From assembly GCF_000968685.2 (NCBI RefSeq), contig NZ_LAKD02000050.1, positions 35,184 to 99,183 of the forward strand: a DNA stretch of 64,000 bases, read 5' to 3'. Numbering within the stretch: position 1 is the first letter of the stretch; the number at the start of each line of letters is the position of its first letter. Shown here one piece after another: positions 44,936-52,905 of the stretch. Position numbers and translations under genes: made by a program. Below the pieces are notes generated by a model. The model saw only the letters and a list, made by a program, of their open reading frames with translations, did no database searches and was not told the DNA's origin. The stretch comes from Streptomyces antioxidans. Lineage in GTDB: Bacteria > Actinomycetota > Actinomycetes > Streptomycetales > Streptomycetaceae.

Positions 44936-45423
44936 CTCCGGAGACGATGACAGCCCCGAGTGCCGACACCGTGCTGGTCGCCGCGCATGCGGAGGTGAAG
45001 ATGGAGATCGGCCGCACCGACAGCAAGGCGTCGTTGCTGCTGGCCTTCGATGGCGCCCTGCTGGCAGGGGTGTGGACGGTCGCTACCAGCCTCCACCTCC
45101 ACCCGGCGGCCCTGGCCGTCGGCGCCGTGGGGGTCGGGCTGCTAGTGGCCTCGATCGCCATGCTGCTCGCCGCGGTCCGCCCCAACCTCGGTGGCGCCCA
45201 CCTGAAGGGCTTCCCGCTGTGGGCGACGCTGCGCGCCGAGCAACTGCGCGCGGCCCTGCTCGCCGATGACCTGGCCGAGCATGTGGCCCGCCTGTCCCGG
45301 CTGGCGGTGGGCAAGTTCGACCGGCTCCAGCGCGCGGTGGACCTCACCCGAGCCGCCGGTGCCGCGTTCACTGCCGCCGCCCTGGTCGCGGCCATACTGG
45401 CCCTGGTGGGAGGCGTCCGATGA
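44932..45423 (+). CDS. Pycsar-effector-type (PycTM/DUF5706) membrane protein
   Basis: 163 residues from a GTG overlapping the GGDEF stop. EVKMEIGRTDSKASLLLAFD at residues 21-40 carries the D-x-KA motif at the entry of the first helix, as in PycTM effectors. Hydrophobic segments lie at about 36-54, 58-82 and 142-161, and VRPNLGG with GFPLWATLRAEQLRAAL between them is also family-like. In Pycsar defence such proteins damage the membrane after binding a cyclic pyrimidine nucleotide; the cyclase there is of the class III type. Here the adjacent cyclase is of the GGDEF type, an unusual pairing. Alternatively it is a component of the transfer apparatus. Confidence 0.75.
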   Translation: MTPETMTAPSADTVLVAAHAEVKMEIGRTDSKASLLLAFDGALLAGVWTVATSLHLHPAALAVGAVGVGLLVASIAMLLAAVRPNLGGAHLKGFPLWATLRAEQLRAALLADDLAEHVARLSRLAVGKFDRLQRAVDLTRAAGAAFTAAALVAAILALVGGVR

Positions 45424-47057
45424 CCTCCTGGCTGTTCGAGCTGTTCCCGGCCGCGCCGGGCTGGCTGTCCTGGGCCGCTCCGCTGGCCGCCGCCGTCCTG
45501 GTACTCGCGCTCGCGGCGTGGGCGGTGGGGCGGCTGCGAAAGTCGGTGTGGCTGTCCGGGATCGGCCCCCAGGCCGTCGTCGCCCTCGGCGGGGTCGCGG
45601 TCTCCGTTCACGGCCTGTGGGGGTTCGCCACCGGCACCGCGGGGCTGATGCCGGTGCTGGCAGTGGCGTTCATCGCGGTGTTCGACGCGGCCGAGATGAC
45701 GCTGCTGGTCATGATGTACCGGGCGGCCGATCCGGAGGTGGGGTGGACGCCGGAGCTGCGGCTGATGCACCGCACCGCCTGGCTGCTGGTGTCCTTCTCC
45801 GCCGCGATGAATGCCGTCCATGCCCCGAACTGGTGGGCCCGCCCGGTCCTGGCCGCCATCCCCGGCCTGGCCGCCTGGCTGATCGAACTGCAACTGCGCA
45901 GCAAGCTCCACCACAAGCGCCCCGACGAGGACGAGACGGGTGGGCGGCCGGGCCCGGTCCGGCTGGTGGTGCTGCTGTGGCAGCACGCCTGGGCCTCACT
46001 GTTCGCGCTGCTGGGCCTGAACGCTCGCACCTCCTCCTCCAGTGTCGCCCGCGCCGCGCTGGCGCAGCGGGCCGCGCACCGCGTCTACCGGCTCCGCCTG
46101 GCCCTGGAAACCGGGCCAATCAGCGGGAGCTCGCGGCGGGCGCGGCACCGGTTGCGGCGGCTGCGGGGCCGGGCACAGAAGGCGCTGGATCGTGCCGATG
46201 TCGCCACCGACACCGGCCAGTCACTGGCCCTGGTCCGCCGCCTGGCCGCGCTCACCCGGGCGGATGAGGTGGCCCGCCTGAACTACGCGGACACGCCTGC
46301 GGTGCTGGCGCTGATCGAGGAACTGGCAATTACCCCGGCCGCGCAGCGGCTGGAGTCCTCGGCTCTGGCTGAGCGCGCGGATGCCGCGCGGCAGGAAGCC
46401 GAGGCGGCACAGCAGCGCGCGGATGCCGCGCGGAAAGAGGCCGAGGCCGCGCGGCAGCGCGCGGAAGACGCCCTGGACGCCGCGCGGCTCGAACTCGAAT
46501 CGGCCCGCGATGAGCACACCGCGCTGCTCGAGCAGCGGCAGGGTGTGGATGGTGCGGTGGAGGCTGCGCGGCAGGCCGAGCAGGCCGCGCGGAAGCGCGC
46601 GGATGACCTGATCGCTGCCGCGCAGCAGGAAGCCGACCGCATCCGCGCCACCGTCGAAGGCGAGCAGCAGCGGCTGAAGCGGCTTACCACCGACACCGAT
46701 GCCTCCCAGCGGGCCTACAGCGAGACACAGACCGCGTTGAGGCAAGTCAGGGACCAGATCGAGGAGGCCGCCGCGCTGCGGGACCGGCTGTTGGGGGACG
46801 TGGCCGAGCACGCCAGCGGCGATCCGGACCCGGTGTTCAAGTCCGAGGCCAAGCAAGCCGGATGGCAGCTCTACCTGTCCCAGGTCACCACCGGGAACGG
46901 GGCCGAGCCAAGCGCCGGGGAGCTGGCCGAGCGGTGCTCGGTGGACCCGGGGAACGCGCGGAACTGGCTGCGCGACTTCCGTGCCGCGCGCGCCGCGCAG
47001 CTCACCGCGCACCAGCCGCGCGCCCTGACCGGCGTCAACGGCACCGACCGCTCATGA
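45420..47057 (+). CDS. Membrane protein with coiled coil, spread (SpdB)-like
   Basis: 545 residues; ATGA overlap with the upstream gene. Four to five hydrophobic segments in residues 10-185 resemble the DUF2637-type membrane part of Spd proteins (AVVALGGVAVSVHGLWGFAT, VAFIAVFDAAEMTLLVMMYR). A long Ala/Arg/Glu coiled coil at about 305-460 (RADAARKEAEAARQRAEDAL) follows. The C-terminus (AELAERCSVDPGNARNWLRD) is helix-turn-helix-like and might touch DNA. Spd proteins help plasmids spread between hyphal compartments after TraB transfer. The assignment rests on architecture and context. Confidence 0.7.
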   Translation: MTSWLFELFPAAPGWLSWAAPLAAAVLVLALAAWAVGRLRKSVWLSGIGPQAVVALGGVAVSVHGLWGFATGTAGLMPVLAVAFIAVFDAAEMTLLVMMYRAADPEVGWTPELRLMHRTAWLLVSFSAAMNAVHAPNWWARPVLAAIPGLAAWLIELQLRSKLHHKRPDEDETGGRPGPVRLVVLLWQHAWASLFALLGLNARTSSSSVARAALAQRAAHRVYRLRLALETGPISGSSRRARHRLRRLRGRAQKALDRADVATDTGQSLALVRRLAALTRADEVARLNYADTPAVLALIEELAITPAAQRLESSALAERADAARQEAEAAQQRADAARKEAEAARQRAEDALDAARLELESARDEHTALLEQRQGVDGAVEAARQAEQAARKRADDLIAAAQQEADRIRATVEGEQQRLKRLTTDTDASQRAYSETQTALRQVRDQIEEAAALRDRLLGDVAEHASGDPDPVFKSEAKQAGWQLYLSQVTTGNGAEPSAGELAERCSVDPGNARNWLRDFRAARAAQLTAHQPRALTGVNGTDRS

Positions 47058-47389
47058 CCGCCCTGCCGGTCTACCGATGGCACCTGGCGCCGGACGGGCT
47101 GGCCACGCGCCGACAGCTGGGCGCGATGAACCTGCGCCCCGGCGGACAGGACGTCGTCGCGGAGCTCCAGCGGCCCCGCAGCAAGCGCGGGCCGCTGGTC
47201 GCGTACCTGTACCGCATCGACCGCGCCAAGCCCGTCCGGCCCATGACCCCGGCGAAGCGGGCAGCGCTGGCCAAGGCGAACACTGCCCGCCGCACCTGCC
47301 CTAGCTGCCGACGCGATGCCGGATACGTGATCCCCACCTCACTCGGAGCGTGCGTGACCTGCGCACATCCGCTCAGCCTCGCTGCCTGA
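47054..47389 (+). CDS. RRQRL-motif zinc-binding protein
   Basis: 111 residues. ATRRQLGAMNLRPGG carries the RRQRL-like motif (here RRQLG), and the C-terminal part has a four-cysteine zinc knuckle: CPSCRRDAGYVIPTSLGACV with CVTC. The combination is typical of a small family confined to actinobacterial mobile elements. ATGA overlap with the spread-like gene; it ends the coupled operon. Function unknown, probably nucleic acid or partner binding. Confidence 0.8.
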   Translation: MTALPVYRWHLAPDGLATRRQLGAMNLRPGGQDVVAELQRPRSKRGPLVAYLYRIDRAKPVRPMTPAKRAALAKANTARRTCPSCRRDAGYVIPTSLGACVTCAHPLSLAA

Positions 47390-47447
47390 CCCGCAGCCAC
47401 CCGATTCCCAGTTCTCCACCAGCCCTGATGACAGGAAGGACCCTACG

Positions 47448-47651
47448 GTGATTGCTCGGCTGTTCTCCGGCCGTACCTCCGTCCGCGAGCTGAAGCGTCT
47501 GCGGCCGGATGAGCTGGCCGCCCAGGCGTACGACCACATCCAGAACGCGCAGATCGCCCACCAGAGCCACGACCCCGCCACGCTGACCACCGAAACGCAA
47601 CTGGCCACCGCGCTCCTGGCCCTGGCGGCCTACCTCAACGACTCCAAGTGA
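47448..47651 (+). CDS. Small protein of unknown function
   Basis: 67 residues from a GTG, with GGAAGGA upstream. Helical, MIARLFSGRTSVRELKRLRP, then a helix ending in ALLALAAYLNDSK. A near-perfect 14-bp hairpin follows. Such short helical proteins between spd and tra genes recur in AICEs. Confidence 0.65.
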   Translation: MIARLFSGRTSVRELKRLRPDELAAQAYDHIQNAQIAHQSHDPATLTTETQLATALLALAAYLNDSK

Positions 47652-47658
47652 CGTCGCC

Positions 47659-47700
47659 GGGCGGCCCCGGCCCGCTGTCCAGGCCCGGCCAGGGCCGCCC
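47659..47700. terminator. Hairpin after the 67-residue gene
   Basis: GGGCGGCCCCGGCC pairs with GGCCAGGGCCGCCC (13 of 14). Confidence 0.6.
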
Positions 47701-47728
47701 TTGTTGCTCCTGGAGAGGAGTGTGACCA

Positions 47729-49423
47729 GTGTCCGACACCATCCTGACCGCCGACGAGACCGCGACCGAGGACGAAGAGCTCCCCGACGCACCTCCCACA
47801 CCCGACCACGCCCCGGCGGCCGAACGGGATGCTCCGGGTGGTGGGCTGGCGCACACACCGGGCGGCCTTCCCGCCGTTCCGCTGACGGTCATCGGTGCCA
47901 ACAGCACCGTGGCCGCCGTATCCGCCTCCGTCCTCACCGCCGGAGCCCCGGTCACCGGGCTGGCAGCCGCTGGCATCGCGGCGACCGCGGCCGGCGTCGC
48001 AGCCCTGCGCCACCGGTCAGCAGCCAAACAGCGCACAAACCGGGCTGGCAGAGGCCCCCGAGGTGGGAAGACCGGCCCCCGCGCCGGTCGTATCGGCTTC
48101 GGGGCAAGCGGCGCCCGGGCCTGGCACGGCTCCAGCGCGAGCCATGGCGGTACCGGTCTCCGGGGCCGAGGCGGCCTCCGTACGTCTCCGGGCAGTCCGA
48201 GCCGAAGTGGAGCTCGGTCGCTGCGCGCGGCAGGTCAGGCGGCCAAGCTCCGGGCGGCTGAAGCTGGCCGCAACCCCAGGGGCGTCAAGGGCGCGTTCGG
48301 CGCGGTCAGGGCGGCCCGTGCGGAGCGGCAGGCGGCTGCCCCCACGCGTGCGGAGCGGCGCCGTCAGGACACCGCTGACCGGCGCAACCTGAGCGACGCC
48401 CGGCGCGCGGCCAAGGCCGCCCGAAGGGCCGATCAACGGGCTGCCAGGGGCAAAGCACCCTCCGGCGGCCGGGCGGGATCGGGCCACAAGCGGTTGGGCT
48501 TGTCCAAGTCCCCGAGGTCTGAGACGGCTGGCGGCCGCAACCCGCGTACCAGGAGTGGGGGCATCAGGGGTCTGGTGGGTTCGGCTCGGGAGCGGATGCG
48601 GCAGGCCATGCGCCGGATGCGCTCACACGTCCGCACGGCCAAGGATGAGCGCACCGCGCGGCGGCTGGCCGGGATGCGGGAGCTGCGGAAACGTGCGTGG
48701 GCCCGGTGGCGGTTGTGGCGGCGGCTGACCGCCTCCGCGCTGCGCTGCTACGGCCGCAAGATCGTGGCCGCCGCGATCAGCGTGCCGTTCTTCACCATCG
48801 GGATGATCACCCACCCGATCGGTGTCCGTCTCCGCTGGCGCTGGTTGATGTGGCCGGGCCAGCGCGTCTACGCCCGGCTGGCCGCCGCAGCGCGGTGGGC
48901 CCGGGAAGACCGCGACATCACCATCCGCGCCGAGCACAAGACCACGCTCGAAAACGCCGCCGCCGACGAGGACGAGGAGCCGATCGCGGCGAAGGTCCGC
49001 CGGGCTCCCCGCAGCCATCACGCCTACGCAGGCACCAGCACAGGAGGTTCCACCACCATGTCCACCACCGCCGGGCCCGGCTTCCTGTTCAACGAGACGG
49101 CATCCGAGATGGAAGCCGCGGCGAAGAACTACGACCCCGACGGGATGATGCACGTCCACGACACCATCAAGGGCTTCCCCGAAGCCCTGGCGAGCGTGGC
49201 GAACACCTTCGCGATCCTCGCCCAGAAGTCGGACGAGGAATTCCCGCTGGAGCCGGAAGTCGGCACCTCGCTCGACGCGATCTACGAGGCGCTGCAACTG
49301 GCCATAGATGAGGCCGAGGACGCGTTCACGACCTTCCGCACCGTCCATGAGCAGGACATCCGGCGCCACGAGGAGCCCCGTAACAACGCCGAAGAGGGCT
49401 GGGACACCACCAACAACCAGTAG
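47729..49423 (+). CDS. Large basic membrane-associated protein of the transfer region
   Basis: 564 residues. Acidic N-terminus, a hydrophobic Ala/Gly/Thr-rich segment at about 58-93 (GLAAAGIAATAAGVAALR), a long Arg/Gly/Ser-rich basic middle (about 95-300), a second membrane segment near 344-365 (IVAAAISVPFFTIGMITHPI), and an acidic helical C-terminal 120 residues (ASVANTFAILAQKSDEEFPL). No enzyme motif. The C-terminal region recurs in AICE proteins near traB, so a role in transfer or spread is inferred. The basic middle may bind DNA. Confidence 0.7.
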   Translation: MSDTILTADETATEDEELPDAPPTPDHAPAAERDAPGGGLAHTPGGLPAVPLTVIGANSTVAAVSASVLTAGAPVTGLAAAGIAATAAGVAALRHRSAAKQRTNRAGRGPRGGKTGPRAGRIGFGASGARAWHGSSASHGGTGLRGRGGLRTSPGSPSRSGARSLRAAGQAAKLRAAEAGRNPRGVKGAFGAVRAARAERQAAAPTRAERRRQDTADRRNLSDARRAAKAARRADQRAARGKAPSGGRAGSGHKRLGLSKSPRSETAGGRNPRTRSGGIRGLVGSARERMRQAMRRMRSHVRTAKDERTARRLAGMRELRKRAWARWRLWRRLTASALRCYGRKIVAAAISVPFFTIGMITHPIGVRLRWRWLMWPGQRVYARLAAAARWAREDRDITIRAEHKTTLENAAADEDEEPIAAKVRRAPRSHHAYAGTSTGGSTTMSTTAGPGFLFNETASEMEAAAKNYDPDGMMHVHDTIKGFPEALASVANTFAILAQKSDEEFPLEPEVGTSLDAIYEALQLAIDEAEDAFTTFRTVHEQDIRRHEEPRNNAEEGWDTTNNQ

Positions 49424-49443
49424 CCCCTCACCGCCATCCCGCA

Positions 49444-49484
49444 CGGGCCCGTACACCGCTGGTGTGCGGGCCCGGCCCCTTTTT
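49444..49484 (+). terminator. Intrinsic terminator upstream of traB
   Basis: CGGGCCCGTACACC pairs with GGTGTGCGGGCCCG (13 of 14), then GCCCCTTTTT. One of the few hairpins here with a T-run. Confidence 0.8.
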
Positions 49485-49501
49485 CCGTCTGGAGTCCCCA
49501 G

Positions 49502-51835
49502 GTGACAGAGAAGACGATGCGCCGAGAACGCCGCAGCCACAAGGAACTCAACCTCGCCAGCACCAAGAAGACCAAGACCCCCGGCGCCAACAGCACGCTG
49601 CCGCCGCTAGACTGGGCCCGCAGCCACGGCCCCATCACCGGCGCCCTGTCCGCGACCACGGGCGTGGCGGCGGCCGCGCTGCTGGGCACCGCGACCGGCA
49701 TGCCCGAGGGCTGGCCGCTGCTGATCGGCGCCGCCGGAGCCGTGGGCCACGGCATCGGCCACAGCGTCCGCCGCAAACTCACCCTCCGCACCGCCGTCGC
49801 CCGCGCCGCCTCCTGGCTGGTAGCCGGAGGCTGGACCACCTGGGCCATGGCCCACGGGCCACTGTCGTGGGCGGCGGCCGGATCGCTGACCGCCCTCGGC
49901 GTGGGCATCGGGGCAGCCGCCTCCCACACCGCCGCCTGGGAAGAAGCCGCCGAGGAAGAGCGATTCACCGCCGAAGCGCGAGCCGCCGCCGCTGAGATGG
50001 ACGGCCGCCGCCGCACGATCGCCGCCGAGTGGCAGGACCGCGTCCGCCGGGTTTGCATGGCGGACGTGAAGGTCGTCGCGGTGGAGTTCTGGGAGACCGG
50101 CGCCGGATACTCCGTCGAGGCCGAGCTGCCCGGCGGCGGGGTGACCTGGGACCGCATCAGCTCCCGCTCCCGAGCCCTGGCCGCCGACGCCCGCCTGCCG
50201 CTCGGCTGCACCGTCCACGTCGAGGAAGGCGCCGCACAAGGACTGGTCGTCTTCGACGTGATGACCAAGAACATCATGCGGGAGGAAAGGCCCTACCCCG
50301 ACGACTACAGCCCCCTGTCGATCCTCACCGGGATTCCCTGGTGCCTGCGCCCCAACGGGGAGGACATCCGAGTCTTCCTCCGGGAGGCGTGCGCGCTGCT
50401 GCTCGGCCCGCCCGGGTCGGGCAAGTCGACGTTCATGGACGTCATCCTCGCCGGATTCGCCCGCTGCACCGACGTCCTGACCTGGGTCATCGACCTCAAG
50501 CAGGGCGCGATCGGCATCCCCTGGGTCACTCCCTGGCTGGAGGCACAAGGGCTCATCGAGCCCGACGACCCCGACAACCCGGCCCCGGCTGGCACCAGGT
50601 CGGGGGTGGACTGGCTCGCGGCCACGCCCAAGGAAGCGATCCGGATGCTCAAGGCCGCACTGCGCATCAACAAGGCGCGCCAGCTGCGGTACCAGAAGCT
50701 GATGCGGCAGCAGGACACCACCCTCCTGCCCATCTCCCCGGAGCTGCCGCAGATCGAGATCGTCATCGATGAAGGTGCCGAGGCTCTGGCACACGCCAAC
50801 AACCGGCGCGAGCCGGAGAAGCGGCAGCTGGCCGAGCTCATCAAGGAAGTCATGCGCACCACCCGCGCGATGGGCATCCGGAAGGTGCTCACCGCCGTGG
50901 ACGGCAACCTCAACACGATCGGCGACACCGTGGTCAAGCGGTTCTCCCCGCTGTCCCTCGCGCTGACCTCCGGCGAGAACTCCGGCCACAACGTCGGCAA
51001 GCTCTTCCCCAAAGTCCGCATCGACAGCACCCAGCTCAACGAGAAGGGCGCTGGCATTATCGGCGACAGCGGCGCCAACGGCTTCGCCCCTACCGAGTTC
51101 AAGGGCTGGAAGTCTCTGCCGTCCATGGTGCGCCGCGTGGTCCTCGCGACCAACGACCGCCGCCCCACCCTGGACTCCGTGTCGGTGGAGGCGGCCGGGG
51201 CCGACTACCGCGAGCGGTGGAGCCCGGCGCGGGCAGGCTGGCTGGCCACAGCCGCCGAGGCCGTCAGGAACGGCGAGCCCGGCGACGACCAGGCGCCCGG
51301 CGCGGCCGGTACGGCGACCGCCGTCCTGGACAAGCCCGAACAGCTTGCGTCCGGCGACGACAGCGAGCGTCGGCACAGGTCGCTGAACCTGTCCTACCAG
51401 CGCCGGGCCGAGGATGACCCGGATGAGCTCGCGGCCCGGTTCCTCGCCGAGATCGATCAGACCTACGGCACCACCGAGGAACCCGACCACACCCGTCGCG
51501 AACGGCCCCGCGGCCTCAACCTCTCCTACAGCCGCACCGAACCCCAGGAGACCAGCGACACCCCCGAGGACGAGCCCAACCGCGTGCCGCCCCTGCTCGA
51601 GCAGGCATACGACGCGGTGACGGCCGCGGGCGGGCGCATGCACACCGCCGACCTCGCCGAACAACTCGGCCTCGGCGCCACCGAGCTGGGCACCGAACTC
51701 GGCCGCATCCTGCGCGCGGTCGGCGTCGAACGGCCTGGCAAAGGCACCGTCCGCGTCGGCAAGAGCGAACCGCGCACCGGCTACCTCGCCGAAACCCTCG
51801 CCGAAGCCATCCACCGTTACCGCGACGCACGGTAA
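49502..51835 (+). CDS. traB: TraB-type FtsK/SpoIIIE DNA translocase
   Basis: 777 residues. Two or more membrane segments lie in residues 45-150. The motor domain has Walker A GPPGSGKST near residues 301-309 and Walker B IEIVIDEGAE near 418-427, with TTRAMGIRKVL and GDTVVKRFSPLSLALTSGE after it. A linker and a C-terminal winged helix (HTADLAEQLGLGATELGTEL) like the gamma domain that recognises 8-bp clt repeats complete it. TraB moves double-stranded plasmid DNA into the recipient. The GTG at 49,502 is taken; an ATG 15 bp downstream is possible. Candidate clt repeats start 21 bp after its stop. Confidence 0.93.
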   Translation: MTEKTMRRERRSHKELNLASTKKTKTPGANSTLPPLDWARSHGPITGALSATTGVAAAALLGTATGMPEGWPLLIGAAGAVGHGIGHSVRRKLTLRTAVARAASWLVAGGWTTWAMAHGPLSWAAAGSLTALGVGIGAAASHTAAWEEAAEEERFTAEARAAAAEMDGRRRTIAAEWQDRVRRVCMADVKVVAVEFWETGAGYSVEAELPGGGVTWDRISSRSRALAADARLPLGCTVHVEEGAAQGLVVFDVMTKNIMREERPYPDDYSPLSILTGIPWCLRPNGEDIRVFLREACALLLGPPGSGKSTFMDVILAGFARCTDVLTWVIDLKQGAIGIPWVTPWLEAQGLIEPDDPDNPAPAGTRSGVDWLAATPKEAIRMLKAALRINKARQLRYQKLMRQQDTTLLPISPELPQIEIVIDEGAEALAHANNRREPEKRQLAELIKEVMRTTRAMGIRKVLTAVDGNLNTIGDTVVKRFSPLSLALTSGENSGHNVGKLFPKVRIDSTQLNEKGAGIIGDSGANGFAPTEFKGWKSLPSMVRRVVLATNDRRPTLDSVSVEAAGADYRERWSPARAGWLATAAEAVRNGEPGDDQAPGAAGTATAVLDKPEQLASGDDSERRHRSLNLSYQRRAEDDPDELAARFLAEIDQTYGTTEEPDHTRRERPRGLNLSYSRTEPQETSDTPEDEPNRVPPLLEQAYDAVTAAGGRMHTADLAEQLGLGATELGTELGRILRAVGVERPGKGTVRVGKSEPRTGYLAETLAEAIHRYRDAR

Positions 51836-51855
51836 CCGGCCCCCTCCCACGCCCA

Positions 51856-52032
51856 GACCCCCACACCCCCCACAACGACCCCCACAGGCCCTGTGGGGGT
51901 CCCACACCCTGTGGGGGCCTGTGACCTGCATGTGGGGTCTGTGGGAGTCCCACACAGCCGCCCACGAATCCACCCCTTAGGCGGTTGCCGCGGCTTCAAC
52001 TCCCTTCCACAAGAACCGTGGGACCCCCACAC
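51856..52032. repeat. clt-like repeat cluster downstream of traB
   Basis: The decamer GACCCCCACA occurs at 51,856-51,865, 51,877-51,886, 52,023-52,032 and, inverted, at 51,892-51,901. Degenerate inverted copies lie at 51,910-51,919 and 51,931-51,940. The pair at 51,876-51,902 forms a perfect hairpin. TraB proteins bind 8-bp repeats of the GACCCGGA type, usually next to traB, so these are the candidate transfer sites. Confidence 0.65.
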
Positions 52033-52071
52033 CCAGACAGCCTCACTCATCACGTTCAGTAAGGATCCGCC

Positions 52072-52263
52072 GTGATCGTCTCCCTGTCCTCCGTACTCCT
52101 CCTCGGAGCCCTCCTGGCCCTCATGCTCCGCAACCGCCACCTCGGCCCCGGCGGCGCCACCATCGCCGCCCTCTTCGGCTTCTGCCTCGCCTCCACCGGC
52201 GCCGCCCCCACGATCAACGACGCCCTCCAGTCCCTCGCGGACTCCCTCAGCCGCATCGGCTGA
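52072..52263 (+). CDS. Small membrane protein of the transfer region
   Basis: 63 residues from a GTG. Two hydrophobic stretches: MIVSLSSVLLLGALLALMLR, and TIAALFGFCLASTGAAPTI. SpdD-like by size and place; no domain recognised. Confidence 0.65.
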   Translation: MIVSLSSVLLLGALLALMLRNRHLGPGGATIAALFGFCLASTGAAPTINDALQSLADSLSRIG

Positions 52264-52304
52264 CACACCCCGACCACCTGCACCAAACGGCCCCGGAGGC
52301 GGCT

Positions 52305-52628
52305 ATGCAGCAACCCGACCCGCACCACACCATCCCCGGGAACCTCGCCCCACACATACCCGCCGACGTCTACCAGCGCGCACAGGCCACCGGCCAGCCG
52401 GTCGTCATCGTCATCAACGACACCACCCCGACCGGCTTCCCCTGGCAGCGCGTCCTGATCCCGTTCGCCATCGCCGGGGCGGTCGTCGCCGGAGGCTGGG
52501 GACTGGCCGCCGCCCTGTGCTGGCTGCTGGACGTCGCCACCCACACCGCAACCGTGATCGCCGGGGCCACCGCCGGACCCCTCGGCGTCGGCGGCATCAC
52601 CCTCAAGCTCATCCGCTCAAAGAAGTGA
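52305..52628 (+). CDS. Membrane protein of the transfer region, Spd-like
   Basis: 107 residues with GGAGGC before the ATG. The soluble N-terminal 48 residues contain HIPADVYQRAQATGQPVVIV; two transmembrane helices follow (LIPFAIAGAVVAGGWGLAAA, TATVIAGATAGPLGVGGI). A small spread-type membrane protein is likely; no specific function. Confidence 0.65.
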   Translation: MQQPDPHHTIPGNLAPHIPADVYQRAQATGQPVVIVINDTTPTGFPWQRVLIPFAIAGAVVAGGWGLAAALCWLLDVATHTATVIAGATAGPLGVGGITLKLIRSKK

Positions 52629-52642
52629 GGAACACCCACCGC

Positions 52643-52819
52643 ATGGAAGTTCCATACGCCCCGGGAAGTCTCATCGTCTTGATCGGCTCACCCGGCGCAA
52701 AATGCGTTCCCCACAAGGGACAGACAGACCTGCTTGCCGACTGGCGCGACAACGGCCTGATCACCGCCAGCCAGTACGACACCTTCACACGCCAGGACAA
52801 CCACCCCGCCCGACGTTGA
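52643..52819 (+). CDS. Small hypothetical protein
   Basis: 58 residues, MEVPYAPGSLIVLIGSPGAK, then DLLADWRDNGLITASQYDTF. It starts 14 bp after the previous stop and ends 3 bp before hairpin copy 3. Unknown function; real gene likely from spacing. Confidence 0.5.
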   Translation: MEVPYAPGSLIVLIGSPGAKCVPHKGQTDLLADWRDNGLITASQYDTFTRQDNHPARR

Positions 52820-52822
52820 CGC

Positions 52823-52864
52823 CCGGGGCGGCGGCCTCCGACCAAGGACAGCCCGCCGCCCCGG
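52823..52864. repeat. Conserved-loop hairpin, copy 3
   Basis: CCGGGGCGGCGG stem (12 bp, perfect) with loop CCTCCGACCAAGGACAGC, then TTCCCCTGCCCATCC as in copy 2. It precedes the Prim-Pol gene. Confidence 0.8.
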
Positions 52865-52905
52865 CTTCCCCTGCCCATCCACAACGGAACAGGAGAACCC
52901 CAAGC

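Noticed and set aside
49607..51973. Open minus-strand frame opposite traB
   Set aside because: traB has Walker motifs and the right context; the minus product is compositionally biased antisense.
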